Part shown: one piece after another, positions 42,089-54,095 of the stretch
Layout of the letters: every line of letters begins with the position of its first letter
Numbering within the stretch: position 1 is the first letter of the stretch
NCBI GenBank assembly: GCA_013397115.1
Contig: VWZW01004756.1
Coordinates: 67,392 to 131,391 of the forward strand
Direction: 5' to 3'
Length of the DNA stretch: 64,000 nt
Origin: Edolisoma coerulescens
Taxonomy: Eukaryota > Chordata > Aves > Passeriformes > Campephagidae
Program-made: the position numbers and the translations under genes
Notes under the pieces: model-generated
Database searches by the model: none
Seen by the model: only the letters and a program-made list of their open reading frames with translations
Told to the model about the DNA's origin: nothing

Positions 42089-45000
42089 TGCCTTGTCAGA
42101 CAGCTTTGATTTTTTTCCAAAATACCAAGAGAATTCCAAAGGTCTCTTGGAGAAGGGATCTCTTGAGCGCTCCTAACAGCTCCCAGAATTCCAGGAGCTT
42201 CTCACACACCTTCCCAGCCGTGTTCCTGACAGTCTTTCCCACATTCCACAGACAACGCACCTGCTCCAGTGGGGGAAAAAAAAAAAAATTAACCTATGTC
42301 TCCAACTGCTGGCATTCCCAATTTTGCAACCTCAAGATCCTATGGATATTTAAGGATTTATTTTCGTTGCAAAGAGGGAAACAGTGGAGCAGACAGATCC
42401 AGGGAATATCCAGCTCCAGCATCCAGCCTGGAATGGTCCAGCACAGGATGAACCCAAGCATTCCTTAAGTTGGAAAAAATGAGTGTCCACAGGTTTCTTC
42501 CTCCCTCCATTGTATTCCTTGCTCCCAGCTGGGATCAGTGTCCAGCAGAAGAGCTCAAATGATCCCTCTGGAGTAAGGGAATAAGATGATGGAATGACAC
42601 CAGGAATAATTCCCCCCTCAGTTACAGGATTTCCTGGCTGGAATTTTCACGGTGTTTCAGCTGCCAGCCTGAAGTGAAGCTGGAAAAGGGAAAAAGGACA
42701 CTGGGATGACCCCATCCCTTTCCATGAGGAGGTTTTAAATTCCAGCACCAGCACATCCCACACATCCCTTCTTCCCTCTCTCCCTCCTCCTCTCCCTGAT
42801 AAACCAGGGAGGAGACAACAAAATGGGAAAATTCCGTGTTTCCACCAGGAAAACAGCGGGGGAAGAGCGGGGGACAATCCAGGCTCTGAAATGTGTCGGG
42901 ATAAAATCTCACCTCCACCCTCATCCAGCTCTTCCCAAGTCCACCACAGGATTTAGCACGGCCAGGATGGGAGCCAAAGAATCCAGAGGTAAACATCCGA
43001 GAGAAAACAAGGAGGGAAGGGGTTGGAATCACCGGGAGAGGCCAGCAGGAGCTGCCTCTTTAACAGCCCTCCCTCAGCTGCCAGCACCCAGGAATCCCAT
43101 CCCTGCTCCGGGCTGCCAGCGAGGAGTGACCTCTGGAGAACTCGGATCCGTCCGGCGGCAGCACACAGCTCACCCCTTCTCCCTCCTACAACGCTCCAGC
43201 ACCCCCACTTCAGGGAAATCTGAGGCGCAATTCCGTGATTTTCTGCAGGGAAGAACAGAAGCTCCGAATCCCCCACGTTTCTGGGGTGGGCTTTTCCCCC
43301 GCTCCAGGAGGAAGATGAAATCATGTTCCCAAAATAGTTCCAAGGAAAAAGGCTCCAAGGAAGGCAGAGCTCCCCTTTAACCGGAGAGCCCAAACTTCCC
43401 TGCGCTCCAAAGGGATGGATGAACTCAAGTTCCACCCTACAGCACTGGGAACATGGAAAATGGAAGTATTAAAGTACTAACTCATAATTAATAACAGCCA
43501 CTAATTAATGGAAAATTCAAATTTGGGGGGAAAAAAAGACAAACCCATTATTACAAAATAAGGGATGAAAACCTTCAAGGAGAAGTCCCAAATCCCAGAG
43601 TTATGATAAATTAGGGAACTGTATCCCTCAGGAAGGAGTCCTGGATGCGCTGACCACAACCCAGGCACGGTGCAGCGGCAGCAGAGCCCTTGGGAAGCTC
43701 CCACAGGGAAAAAACTCCACAGCTGCTCCAGCCAGGATCCCAATACACCGAAATCCAGGCCCCATCCCACAGCAGGTGCCTGCTTTCCATTGGATTTGGC
43801 TGGAAACTCGTTACAAACCCACAGTTCTTCCTTAACTGACCTCTCCTCTTTCTCCCGTTTCAGTTTTCCAAGCGAACTTGGGGACTGCAATTCCTCTTCC
43901 CTCACACAAGGGAGCCGTTTTCCCGGCTTTCCCCCTCTCCCAACCTTTCTGAACACACGTGGGACGATATTCCCGGGAAGAGGCACGCAGACAGGGCTGG
44001 GCAAAGTCCCGTATTCTTCGGGAGCTACTTAACAGCTGCACTGGGGAAAAAAAAACTGGATTTCTCTGTCCTGAACATCTTATCTCCTTCCAAGCAGGTG
44101 GGAAAAGCAGATTCAGGAAGAGCTGAGCCTGGAAAACTCATCCCAAGGGGGTTCCTAACCCTGCTCCACGAGCACCCGGAATCCAGGGAGGTCTTTTTGC
44201 TGCCCCTCTCCCTAAAAAAAGGAGCACTGGGCTGCTGAGTCAGCAAAACAACAGCAGGGCGGATTCAGGCATCTCCTTATCCAACTTGTAATTAACTTCG
44301 AGGCCACAGAGCAGCCTGGAACGGGACAACTCAGAGTCAGGAGCCAGCCGGGAGAGAAGGAATCTCGGTTTCCCACTCGAGTCAGAAATGAAATCCCTTT
44401 CCCATCTTTCTTGACAAATCTCCTTATAAATGAGAACTCCAAGCCTTGCAACTCCCTGTTCCCATAGGAACATGAGAACTTCCAACCTCATCTCCTTTTC
44501 CAAGAGCAGCGATGCCTAATGAAGCCTCGGCAGCAGGAATCCTATAAATATTGGGAAAGGTAAAAGAACACTCCTCTCATTTCTCCTACAAAAAGGGAGC
44601 AGCAGCCACAGTCCTGAGGGCCACCAGGTCCTGGATAATCCTAAACTCCTCCCTTTCCTCTCTCCTAATTGGATTTGTCACTTTTTCTCCTCAAAAAAAT
44701 CCAGAGTTGAAACAAAAACTCCAACGTGAAATGCAAATCCCTGGAACACCCTTGGAGTCAGGTGTAAGGAGCTGAGCAAACACCAGGAACAGCTGTCTAA
44801 AGTACAGGGAAACAAATGGTCACGTTGTCTGGGAACAGGATCTCCTGCTTCTCCAGGCCTGGACAACCAGGAATTCCAGTATCCCACCCTCCGGCTGCTG
44901 AGGTAGAAGATCCATCTGCTTTCATCCTGTCCATATAAAACCTCCAAGCCCCGACACACTGCAATGATGGAAGTATTCCAGAGGGAAAAGGAGATTCGCT

Positions 45001-46324
45001 CCCACTCTCCACCCAACAAACTTCCCTAAACATTAAGGTGTAGCCGAAGGGCAGCTGCTGAAAGAACGGAAAGGCCGACTCACTGTTTTTCGGGAATGTT
45101 GAGCCCTCGTGCTCTGGAGTGGAGGCTCCAGGGCTGCGTTCTCCATGCCAGGCAGGAGGGAGTGTTTTGGCCCAGCCCCAGGGAACACGGAGCCGACCGG
45201 ATGGCCAAACAAATCCATGTGAACATTGGGATTTTGGTGCCATAAATCAGGTGCTTTCAGGTGAAAAGGTTCTGGATTGCTCCGACCACACCCTTCCATG
45301 CTTTTTGCACTCCAAAGGGCGGCATTTCCCAGCTCTGGCACACACAAGGCAAAATCCTGCAGCTGCAGGAGCAGGTACCAGGATGAGTTCTTCCCATCCC
45401 ACCTGGTTTTCCAAAACCCCCCTGCCTAGGCTTTCCTGGAATGAGAGGCCTCGTGCCTTAGTGGTGGGAAGTGCCTCTCGCTCTCCTCAGTCCATATCCC
45501 GCTTCCAAGTGCTCATCAATGAAGAGTTAACAAGGAAAGAAAAATGAGGAGAGCAGCTGGAAGAACACAGGATAAATACAGTGGGAACACCAAGGACAAC
45601 AGGAGCGGGATTCCCATGATCCCTGTGGGTCCCTTCCAGCTTGGAATATCCTATGATTGACTTGTCCATTGCGCAACATCCCAGGGTTTTAAGAGGATAA
45701 TTGGCTGAGGACAGTCCAGGATCCTCCGTGTTGGAGAGATTCCCACCTTCCCTGGGGCGACTCCGCCTTTTCCTCGGCCTGCCCAGGTGACGCCTCCCCA
45801 GCACCTCGTCCGCCCGGTCGGAGCTGCCATGGAACACTGAACTAATCCGACCCTTGGGATGAGCATCCGGTGAACAAACACGGCGCATTCCCTTCCGCTC
45901 TCCTGAGCCAGAAGGATTCGGGTGAGCCCGGAGTCGTTAAAAGCCACCTCGGATCAATTCCGCTGCCTGAACCCCCTCAGCGTATCCCAAAACTCCGGAA
46001 TCGCGAGCCCTAACCGGGCTTGCGGATGACTTCATTCCAAAAGTTCACTTCCCTGTCTTGTCGCCCACCAGGAGAAGGAAAATCTGGCGGGATCATCCCC
46101 TTGAGGACCAAAGCATGTGTGTCCCAAGGAATAAAGGCTGAATGTGACTATCCTTGGACTTCCTACCCAGAAATGGTGGGAAACCAGCATTCCGAGCCAT
46201 TCCAGAGAACAAACATCCAAGGAGCCAGCAAATCCATGGACACGCAACATGAGTTATGGTATGAAGGACATGGGAAAAGTTGGGAACATCAAACCCCTCA
46301 GGAGCACCTGGCCTGCCCATAGAA

Positions 46325-46668
46325 TTGCCCATGGAATTGTTAAGGTTGGAAAAGACTTTTAGGATCATCAAATCCAACAATCAACCATGTCCCCAACTGC
46401 CACATCTGCATGGATTTTAAATCCCTCCAGGAATGGGGACTCCACCAGTGCCCTGGGCAGCATCTTCCAGTGCTTTACAAACCCTTCCACGAAGAAATAT
46501 TCCCAATATCCAACCTAAACCTCCCCTGGTGCAACTTTGAGGCAATTTCCTCTTGTCCTGTCATTTGTTCCCTGGGAGAAGAGCCCAATCCCACCCAGCT
46601 CCCACATCCAGTCATGGATTTGTAGGGAATGAGAAGGTCCCCCCAGTCCTCCTTTTCTCCAGGATAAA
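46325..46668 (-). mobile_element. CR1 LINE 3' fragment, second subfamily
   Basis: Reverse CR1 with GGAATTGTTAAGGTTGGAAA, GATCATCAAATCCAACAATC, TTTTAAATCCCTCCAGGAAT, CTTGTCCTGTCATTTGTTCC and TCCTCCTTTTCTCCAGG. Confidence 0.87.
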
Positions 46669-47762
46669 ACACATCCTGCAAACTCACACGTTAGGTAACA
46701 GAGAAACTTCCAACATCGGCATGTTCCTGACTTCCCTCCCCAAATTCCTGCTCCCCACCTCACAAGGGAATTTCACCGACTCTGCCAATATTCCCAGGAG
46801 GCTCCGCACTTACTCAGCCGCCCGTTCCCGAGCGCTTTCTGCAGCTTCCCACGTGCTTCCCACCTCCCAAGCCGCCTCTCCCCATTCCTCCGCCCTCATC
46901 CAAGAGGAACGCAAAAAGTCAGAGCAAGGCCCCGGAGAATCCCAAAATTCTCCTTGCCAGCTGGGATTCCGTAAGGCAAAGAGTTCCATGCAACAAAGCT
47001 CTTTTAGCTCTGCCTCTTCCAGGCCTTGGAATAACCAAGGATAACGCGGAATTTGGGGATGTGCCCATTTCCTACTGAGTTCAATTCCATCATGGCACTG
47101 GAAGTGTTCAAAGAAGCTCGGGAAGAAAACATGATCCCTTTTTTTTTTTAAGGGCCAAAAGACTCTTTCTCAAAAGCAACACATTGATCCAGGAATAGCC
47201 AGGAAATTTAGAGGGGAAAAGGTTTTCCAGACAAAGCAGCCCGTGGCTTCCTGCAGAAGTTTTAACACCACAACTCCACAAAGGGAAAGGGAATTTTGCC
47301 CCTGGATTTGTCAGTGAATTTTGAGGAAAGCTCTGATCCTTCCACTTTTGGAACATGGATGCCTCTTTCTCCACTAGAAAACGAGTGAAAACTGACAAAG
47401 GGAGAGGGAAGAGCGCAGGATCTCTCCAGGAAATTTGCCCTTATTCCCTGCTCTATCCAGGGAGGAAAACGAGCAGCACACATCACAAATTCCTGCTTTT
47501 AGGGGAAGTTTTTCTCCTTCCTCTGACAGGGCATATGTTTTCCCCTCTCCAAGGAAAAATCCAGTTCATCCCTGAATGCTCTCATTTAGGGAAGTGCTGG
47601 TTGTCATTAGCGGATGCTCCGGTGCCATGGAGATGGTGACAAACAACTGAATCAGCCGGAAAAAACCCGGAGTCACAAAAAGGGGAATGTGCTTCCAAAG
47701 GTTAAATGTGGCCTGGAGGTAAATGCAGAACATTTATGGGATCTGGATATCACCAGGAAATA
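46669..47762. other. Intron 1 segment without recognised features
   Basis: Only short A/T homopolymers (near 47143) were seen here. Confidence 0.6.
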
Positions 47763-47893
47763 GGATGCTCAGGGAAGTTGTGGATCCATGGAAGCGTCCA
47801 AGGCCAGGTTGGACGGGGCTTGGAGCAACCTGGGATAGTGGAGGAGCTTTAAGGCCTCTTCCAACCCAAACCATTCCAGGATTCCAGGATTCT
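47763..47893 (+). mobile_element. CR1 LINE 3' fragment
   Basis: Forward CR1 with CAAGGCCAGGTTGGACGGGG, CTTGGAGCAACCTGGGATAG and TTCCAACCCAAACCATTCCA. The internal GTGTCCCTGCCC segment is deleted. Confidence 0.85.
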
Positions 47894-50800
47894 AATCAGA
47901 GCAGGATCCACTTTTTTCAGGACAATCCCTGGCTGGCTGAGATGCTGGAAACTCCCAAGCAGCACCTGCCTTGTTCTGGTTTCCTGGGAGGTGAAACAGT
48001 TCATTTCCCATGGGAGAAAACAGCATCAATTTGCAGGATCATTTAGCAGATCCAGTGGGAAAAGCCAAGCCTCCAGAGGCTCCCAGTTTGGAGCTGAAAT
48101 CCATATTCCAAAAATACATCGAGGCTGTGTCAACACCAGGGATCTGGGCTGCAAAGACAAGCCACGACAGAACATTCAAATGCATCCCAAAGGATACAGA
48201 GCCGTGAAAATTCCAACTTCCAGCAGACATGGAAGCAGCAGGACACATCCAAATGGGAACCATCCAGGGAAGAAAAGCACCTTTCAGGGAAGAAAGGGCT
48301 GAATTCCAGCCCAAGCTCCCCATTTTCTATTTACTGCACTGAACTAGAATAGGAGTGTCCTGAATTTTCCTGTTTCTTCCCATTATCCAGTTCAAATGTT
48401 TTAAGGTGGCCTGAGGGATTCAGCATTTCATTCCAAAAGAATAAGGATAAGGATTCTGTCCTGCAGCCTGCCCGGATCCAAACTCAGGATCACTCAGGTC
48501 TGTGGTGATAATCAAACCTCCAGGCCAAGAAATCCCAAGGAAACATGCTCCAGACGAAAAAAGCCATGGAAAAATGCTCATTTAAGGTGGCATTCCCATA
48601 TTTACTGATTGCTAGGAGTCAGTTGCACTGGGATTTTTGCCACTGACTCCCGATGGAATGGCAAGCAAAAAACACCAGGAAAACTTGGATTTGAAGGCTC
48701 TAAATTACATCTTATATCTGGTTTTCAGGGAAAAATTCCTACTGAGCTCAAAGCTATCCCTGAGGAACCCCCTTGTTCTAATTCCACACCAAGAGAACAT
48801 GCAGGGAACCAAAATCTCAGCTGGGAAGGAAGGAAAAGCCAGGAATTTTCATGCAATTCCACAGATCTCTGAAGAGGAGCTCGGAAGGCTCCTCAAAGAG
48901 GGGGAGAAATGCCAATGGATGGGGTGGGATGAGGATTTTCAGGGATCTGCACAAGGGCAGTTAAGGAAGGATTTGAGTTAAAAAAGAAACTCCTGGATTA
49001 AGAGCCCGGGACAGAATTCCTGGCAGTCTCTGCCTGCCATGCAGAATTCCAGCTCCTGCTGCAAGGAAGAGGAAAATAATGCAAAGCTTTTTAATTTCAT
49101 CTTTCCAAAGAGATCCAGAGGTAAGGGATCCACGTGCCTTCCCCTGGGAAGGAGGGGAGAAAGGGATAAAAAGGAGGAAGGAGAAGAAGGAATGCCTGAA
49201 GGTACAGGGCACGTTTTTCCTAAAGCTCTGCAGGAATTACACCCTGGATCCAAAATCCCCCCCTAAGGTCCAGCATCATTTTTGTCCGTATTTCAGGGCA
49301 GGATATTCCACAGCAGGATAAACTCCCCCAATTCTTATCAAAACCTGGAAAACCATTTCCATTTCTTCCCTTTTCAAAGTTCCAAGCTGGGCACCTGGTA
49401 AATTTTCCAGGGTTTTTTTTCCCTGATTTCTCCTTTAAAATCCACAAAATAATATACAGGAACACACCTAAATGAACAATATCCTGCACGGAATAATGCC
49501 AATATCAGCTCCAGCCGGCCTGGGGGGAAGAGCCTGACTGACTCCCATCTATCCCAGCAGGAATAAACATCCCGGCGCTCTCGGCAGACCCCACAAAAGT
49601 CCATTTGTCACGCTCCCCGTGGCACAAAGGCCACTTTCATCCGCTCCCAGCTCCCGAAAAACTCCAGCCCTGCAGCTCCGGGAGCGGATTAAAATGGTCT
49701 CACTCACCCCATCTCAACTGCTGCGTCTTGAACTGGAAATTCCTCAAACTCCAGGGCTGAATCCAGCTCGGGATGTTCTTATTCATCAGCTGGACCACTG
49801 TGGGGAGCAGAGGTGGAAACAAGGGTTATTTATTTGGGAAGGATGGAATGGGACGGGAGGAAAGGCAGCGTGCAGGCTCCCCAAAATAAAGCTGCATGGT
49901 CTAGGGGAGCTATAAAGGTTTAATTCCCCAAAAAAAGGCCTCCACACAGGACAGGGATGTTTGGGACAGAAGGGAATTCCTGCTGGTTTAGTCCAAGGAA
50001 GTTTAACAAATGCCAGCCAGGCCTGGGAATGCCTGGAAGCTTCTCCAAACTCTTCTCCATCCAAAGCTGAGCAGCTTCCCGAGCTTTACACCCTCCAGTT
50101 TTAACACTTTTCCTCCCTGCATCTTTCCAGCTGCCTGGAAAACACCCCCAAAAACACGGATTGTGCCACTTTAAGGAAAACTTTCTAAGGCACAAAGGCC
50201 TTAAATCCTGATTTTGCAAACCCATACAATGATACAGCAGCTCCGAAATCCAAGTGACCTCGTTTGGAGCAGCCAGCTCCCAATTAATTAACTTCCAAGG
50301 GGAGGGAGAGCACGAGGAACAGGATTGAGATTCCCACACTAAGTCAAAAAAAAAAAAGCAAACCCCAAGCAGGGTTTGGGTTTTTTTTTTTTTTGGTTCC
50401 TCTAATTGTTTGTCCAGGGAATTTTAACAAAGTTTCCAAAACGTAGGATTTTCTTTTTTTTTCCCCCCCACATTTTTGGTCATTGGGAGGAGCATTTGCA
50501 CCCTTTCCACTTTCCCTCCTGGCACAGCACTTTCCTCAAATCCCATCACTGCACAACTGCTCCTTCCCAGCCCTCTGGAAAGGGACTGGGTGGACACAGC
50601 CCAGAGAAGTTTCCCTTTCTCACCGCCCTTTTCCCAGCAGCCACAGAGCTGCCAGGGATTCACAGCATTCCCTGTCTCTGGGATCCGGATCTGGCTGTGC
50701 AGGTAGCGGGCAAAAACCGCCCACTGTCTTAATTTAAACAGGAATTCGGGTCAAATCCGGATTTTTTTAGGTTGGCACTGACAAAATCAGTACCTGCAGC

Positions 50801-51991
50801 CGACAGTCCATATCCTTAAATCCCTGATTTTGACCCTCCGGAGTAAAATTATGACAAGCGGAGCTGCCAACTCCCAAATTTCTGATTTAAATTCCCTTTT
50901 AAAGGGGGAATTTAATCCCGCTCCTTGCTGAAGGGTTTCGGCCCCAGAAATTCAAGGTTATTTGCATCATTTACCACGTAACAGATGCTTTTCCAAGTCT
51001 CTTCTCCCTGTCGGCCATTCCTGACCCCCTCAGCCATTCCCAGTCCAAGCTGCCACTGCTGGAATTTCACCAGCAGCTTTAAGAACCCCATGCAACTTTT
51101 ATGACCCTGACAACCAACACCTGGCACAACGAACACCTTCCCCCAGCTCAGGTTTCCCACCTGGAAAGCTTCTTCCAGCGGTGCCCACGGGATACACATT
51201 TCAGCCCCGCCAATGCCAAAATCATGGCGAGTCCGAAGCTTTCCAAGAGCCGCTTCCTACAATTCCATTATCTCCCGTTTAAGAACACCCAGCCTGACCA
51301 CAAAAACTCGGACGCTTCTCCCTGTCCAGCCAGGAGGATGCAGCAACTCATCCCCACTAAGTTTCACGCAGGTGGGAGATGAATATTCCCACCTTGGAAT
51401 ACTCCTCTCCTTTAAAACAACTTCCCAGACTTTCGCTGCTTTCATCCCCCGGGGTTATATATCCCACCCTTGGGAATCACTGCGCGAATTCCCACCTGGA
51501 GCAGGCTCTAAGGACCAGTGCACCAGGCTCGGCAATCCCCATTCCCGTATTCCCAGTGCCAACTGAAGCCTGTCCCAAACACACCAGCAGGTACTAATTC
51601 CCAGAACTGGGCACAGCGGGAATTCTGGCTGAGCAGCCTGGCAGCGTCCCAGCTCCAAGCCCTCGGAGCGACATCTCCCTTACTTTTACAAGAATACATC
51701 ACTTCTGTAGCTGCCCGCGAGCCTAAATTCGGGATTTTTACTGCCACGGCTCAGCACCCGCCCGCGTTGCTCAAGTCGGGTACCATGCCCTGCGGGAAGC
51801 AATAAACGCCGGGAGCAACAATCCCTGTGTCACACCCACACCCGCACCGCAGCTCCTTCTCCCTGGACACCCAGCGGCACCGCTCCCGCCTGCCGCCGCA
51901 GGATCGCCAATCCCAACCCACGGCATCACCACCTTCACGCCTCGCACCTGCGGGGCGCAGGCTGGCGGCAGCCCAGGGGCGCAGGTGGAAG

Positions 51992-52040
51992 NNNNNNNNN
52001 NNNNNNNNNNNNNNNNNNNNNNNNNNNNNNNNNNNNNNNN
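51992..52040. other. Assembly gap (49 N)
   Basis: A run of N inside the CpG island; its true length is unknown. The flanks are extremely GC-rich, which is typical of sequencing drop-out. Confidence 0.98.
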
Positions 52041-52165
52041 TCCTCCATGCCGGGGGCCCTGCGGCCCCCGATTCTCCAACGCCGCCTCCGCCCTGCCGGG
52101 GCCGCCCCCGCCTCGCCGGGGCCGCCCACTGCGTCAACTGCGTAAGGGCCGCTACGCAACCTGCG

Positions 52166-52179
52166 GTCGCCACGGCAAC
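52166..52179. promoter_or_regulatory. RFX-type X-box
   Basis: GTCGCC-AC-GGCAAC fits the X-box consensus GTNRCC N(0-3) RGYAAC on both halves. It lies in the CpG island. Confidence 0.5.
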
Positions 52180-52446
52180 GGGGGGTGCGGGGCGCGGTGG
52201 CGTCGCCTGGTGGCGGCCGGCGGTAGCGCCACGGGGCGGGGCAATCCCGGGCCGGCCGCGGATTCCAGCCGGGAATTCTCCCTGGGAGCCCAGCGAACCC
52301 CGCCTGCTGCGAGCGGAGGCCTCCGCTGGGCTGAGGGTCACCTGCGCTGCCGACATTATCCCGGAAAGATCGCACAAGAACTAATTCCCGGACCCTCGAG
52401 TCCAGCCTGTGACAATCCCCACGCTGTCACCCAGCCCGGAGCACTG

Positions 52447-52628
52447 AGTGCCACATCCGGTCATTCCTTAAACACCTCCAAGGATGGGGATTCCATCACC
52501 TCCCCGGGCAGCTCTTTCCAATGTCTCATCACCCTTTCCATGAAGAAATTCCACCTAATGCTCCCCTGGCACAGCTTGAGGCCATTTCCTCTTGTCCCGA
52601 CCCGCATCTGCCTCCCTACCCCAATCAG
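52447..52628 (-). mobile_element. CR1 LINE 3' fragment, second subfamily
   Basis: Reverse CR1 with AAACACCTCCAAGGATGGGG, CAGCTCTTTCCAATGTCTCA and TTGAGGCCATTTCCTCTTGT. Confidence 0.82.
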
Positions 52629-52748
52629 GGAATTTAGGGAGCGGAAAAAAAAAAAAATCTCCCCTCAGCCACACCTGAGGCTGATCTCCCAACATCCCTT
52701 CCTTCCGGAAAAACTACCCAGCACAGCACACAGGTGTCCTCTCCCTCA

Positions 52749-53421
52749 TGGAGGGGGGCTAGCACTCCGCTTTCAGTGCCCAGCGTGGAAAAGCAGCGCT
52801 TCCCTATCAGGAAATGTTCCCAAGAAACATGGAGAGAGACTATTCACAAGGGTGTGGAATGACAGGAAAAGAGGGAATGGCTTCCCACTGCCAGAGAGCA
52901 GGGCTGGATGGGATATTGGGAATAAATTGGTTAGGCCCTGGAATGGATTTCCCAGGGAAGCTGTGGCTGCCCCATCCCTGGAAGTGTCGTAGGCCAGGTT
53001 GGACAGGGCTTGGAACAGCCTGGGACAGTGGAAGGTGTCCCTGCCTTCTGGAACTGGATGAGCTCTTAGGTCCCTTCAAACCAATCACTGTTTTCCCAAA
53101 AAAATGCTCATGAGTATGGACACACCACAGCAACCATCCCGTTTGGGAAGGAAGGACAGTGATTCCCTTGGGACACAGCAGCTGCCACCATCCAAGGACA
53201 CAACTTAGCTGCTCCTACTGCAAAAAAACAGCCTAGAAAAACAGCCAAAAAAACCCATATATCCCTGTCCCAGAAAAGCTGATCCAGCAGGGAATAGCAG
53301 CACATCCTCGCCTGCCCATTCCTCCTTAAAGCAAGTGGAGCAGCCTTCAAATGGTCTGCTGGGTGATATCACCGTACCTGGGAAATAAAACAGCCTGACA
53401 GGGGCAGAAAAAACACTCCGG
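52749..53421 (+). repeat. Tandem duplication copy 1 (673 bp)
   Basis: It matches 53423-54095 at a constant offset of 674 with no difference noticed, and ends at a single N. Probably the overlap between two contigs left uncollapsed. Confidence 0.95.
52805..53092 (+). mobile_element. CR1 LINE 3' fragment (in duplication copy 1)
   Basis: Forward CR1 with GGAATGGCTTCCCACTGCCA, GATGGGATATTGGGAATAAA, GAATGGATTTCCCAGGGAAG and CAGGGCTTGGAACAGCCTGG. Confidence 0.87.
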
Positions 53422-53422
53422 N
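53422..53422. other. Single-N contig join
   Basis: One N exactly at the junction of the two 673-bp copies. Confidence 0.95.
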
Positions 53423-54095
53423 TGGAGGGGGGCTAGCACTCCGCTTTCAGTGCCCAGCGTGGAAAAGCAGCGCTTCCCTATCAGGAAATGTTCCCAAGAA
53501 ACATGGAGAGAGACTATTCACAAGGGTGTGGAATGACAGGAAAAGAGGGAATGGCTTCCCACTGCCAGAGAGCAGGGCTGGATGGGATATTGGGAATAAA
53601 TTGGTTAGGCCCTGGAATGGATTTCCCAGGGAAGCTGTGGCTGCCCCATCCCTGGAAGTGTCGTAGGCCAGGTTGGACAGGGCTTGGAACAGCCTGGGAC
53701 AGTGGAAGGTGTCCCTGCCTTCTGGAACTGGATGAGCTCTTAGGTCCCTTCAAACCAATCACTGTTTTCCCAAAAAAATGCTCATGAGTATGGACACACC
53801 ACAGCAACCATCCCGTTTGGGAAGGAAGGACAGTGATTCCCTTGGGACACAGCAGCTGCCACCATCCAAGGACACAACTTAGCTGCTCCTACTGCAAAAA
53901 AACAGCCTAGAAAAACAGCCAAAAAAACCCATATATCCCTGTCCCAGAAAAGCTGATCCAGCAGGGAATAGCAGCACATCCTCGCCTGCCCATTCCTCCT
54001 TAAAGCAAGTGGAGCAGCCTTCAAATGGTCTGCTGGGTGATATCACCGTACCTGGGAAATAAAACAGCCTGACAGGGGCAGAAAAAACACTCCGG
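53423..54095 (+). repeat. Tandem duplication copy 2 (673 bp)
   Basis: Repeats copy 1 without any noticed change. Unique sequence resumes at 54096. Confidence 0.95.
53479..53766 (+). mobile_element. CR1 LINE 3' fragment (in duplication copy 2)
   Basis: The same CR1 insertion as at 52805-53092, counted twice because of the duplication. Confidence 0.87.

Larger units (their letters stand above)
27661..51947 (-). other. DAGLA: Probable DAGLA intron 1
   Basis: It runs from the exon 2 acceptor to a candidate exon 1 donor (CAG|GTGCGAGG, exon edge 51948). Vertebrate DAGLA has a long first intron after an untranslated exon 1. Stretches with nothing recognised are 27661-28980, 29090-30540, 30900-31380, 31790-32220, 35080-39370, 42090-46325 and 47895-51740. 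The upstream boundary is inferred. Confidence 0.6.
51750..52400 (-). promoter_or_regulatory. DAGLA: CpG island, probable DAGLA promoter and untranslated exon 1
   Basis: Very GC-rich, with roughly ten CpG per 60 bases across 52081-52260. It contains an Sp1-type GGGGCGGGGC at 52233-52242 and an RFX X-box at 52166-52179. A good minus-strand donor CAG|GTGCGAGG gives a possible exon edge at 51948; a second, CAG|GTGACC, lies near 52335. It is the only strong CpG island between the start codon and 59 kb, so it is the best candidate for the DAGLA promoter. The exon itself cannot be delimited because of the N gap. Confidence 0.55.

Noticed and set aside
51751..52384. Open frames on both strands spanning the N run
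   Set aside because: They exist only because N is translated as X, and neither flank resembles a known protein.
52814..53787. Identical 99-codon frames appearing twice
   Set aside because: They are CR1-derived and duplicated by the probable assembly error, not a gene family.
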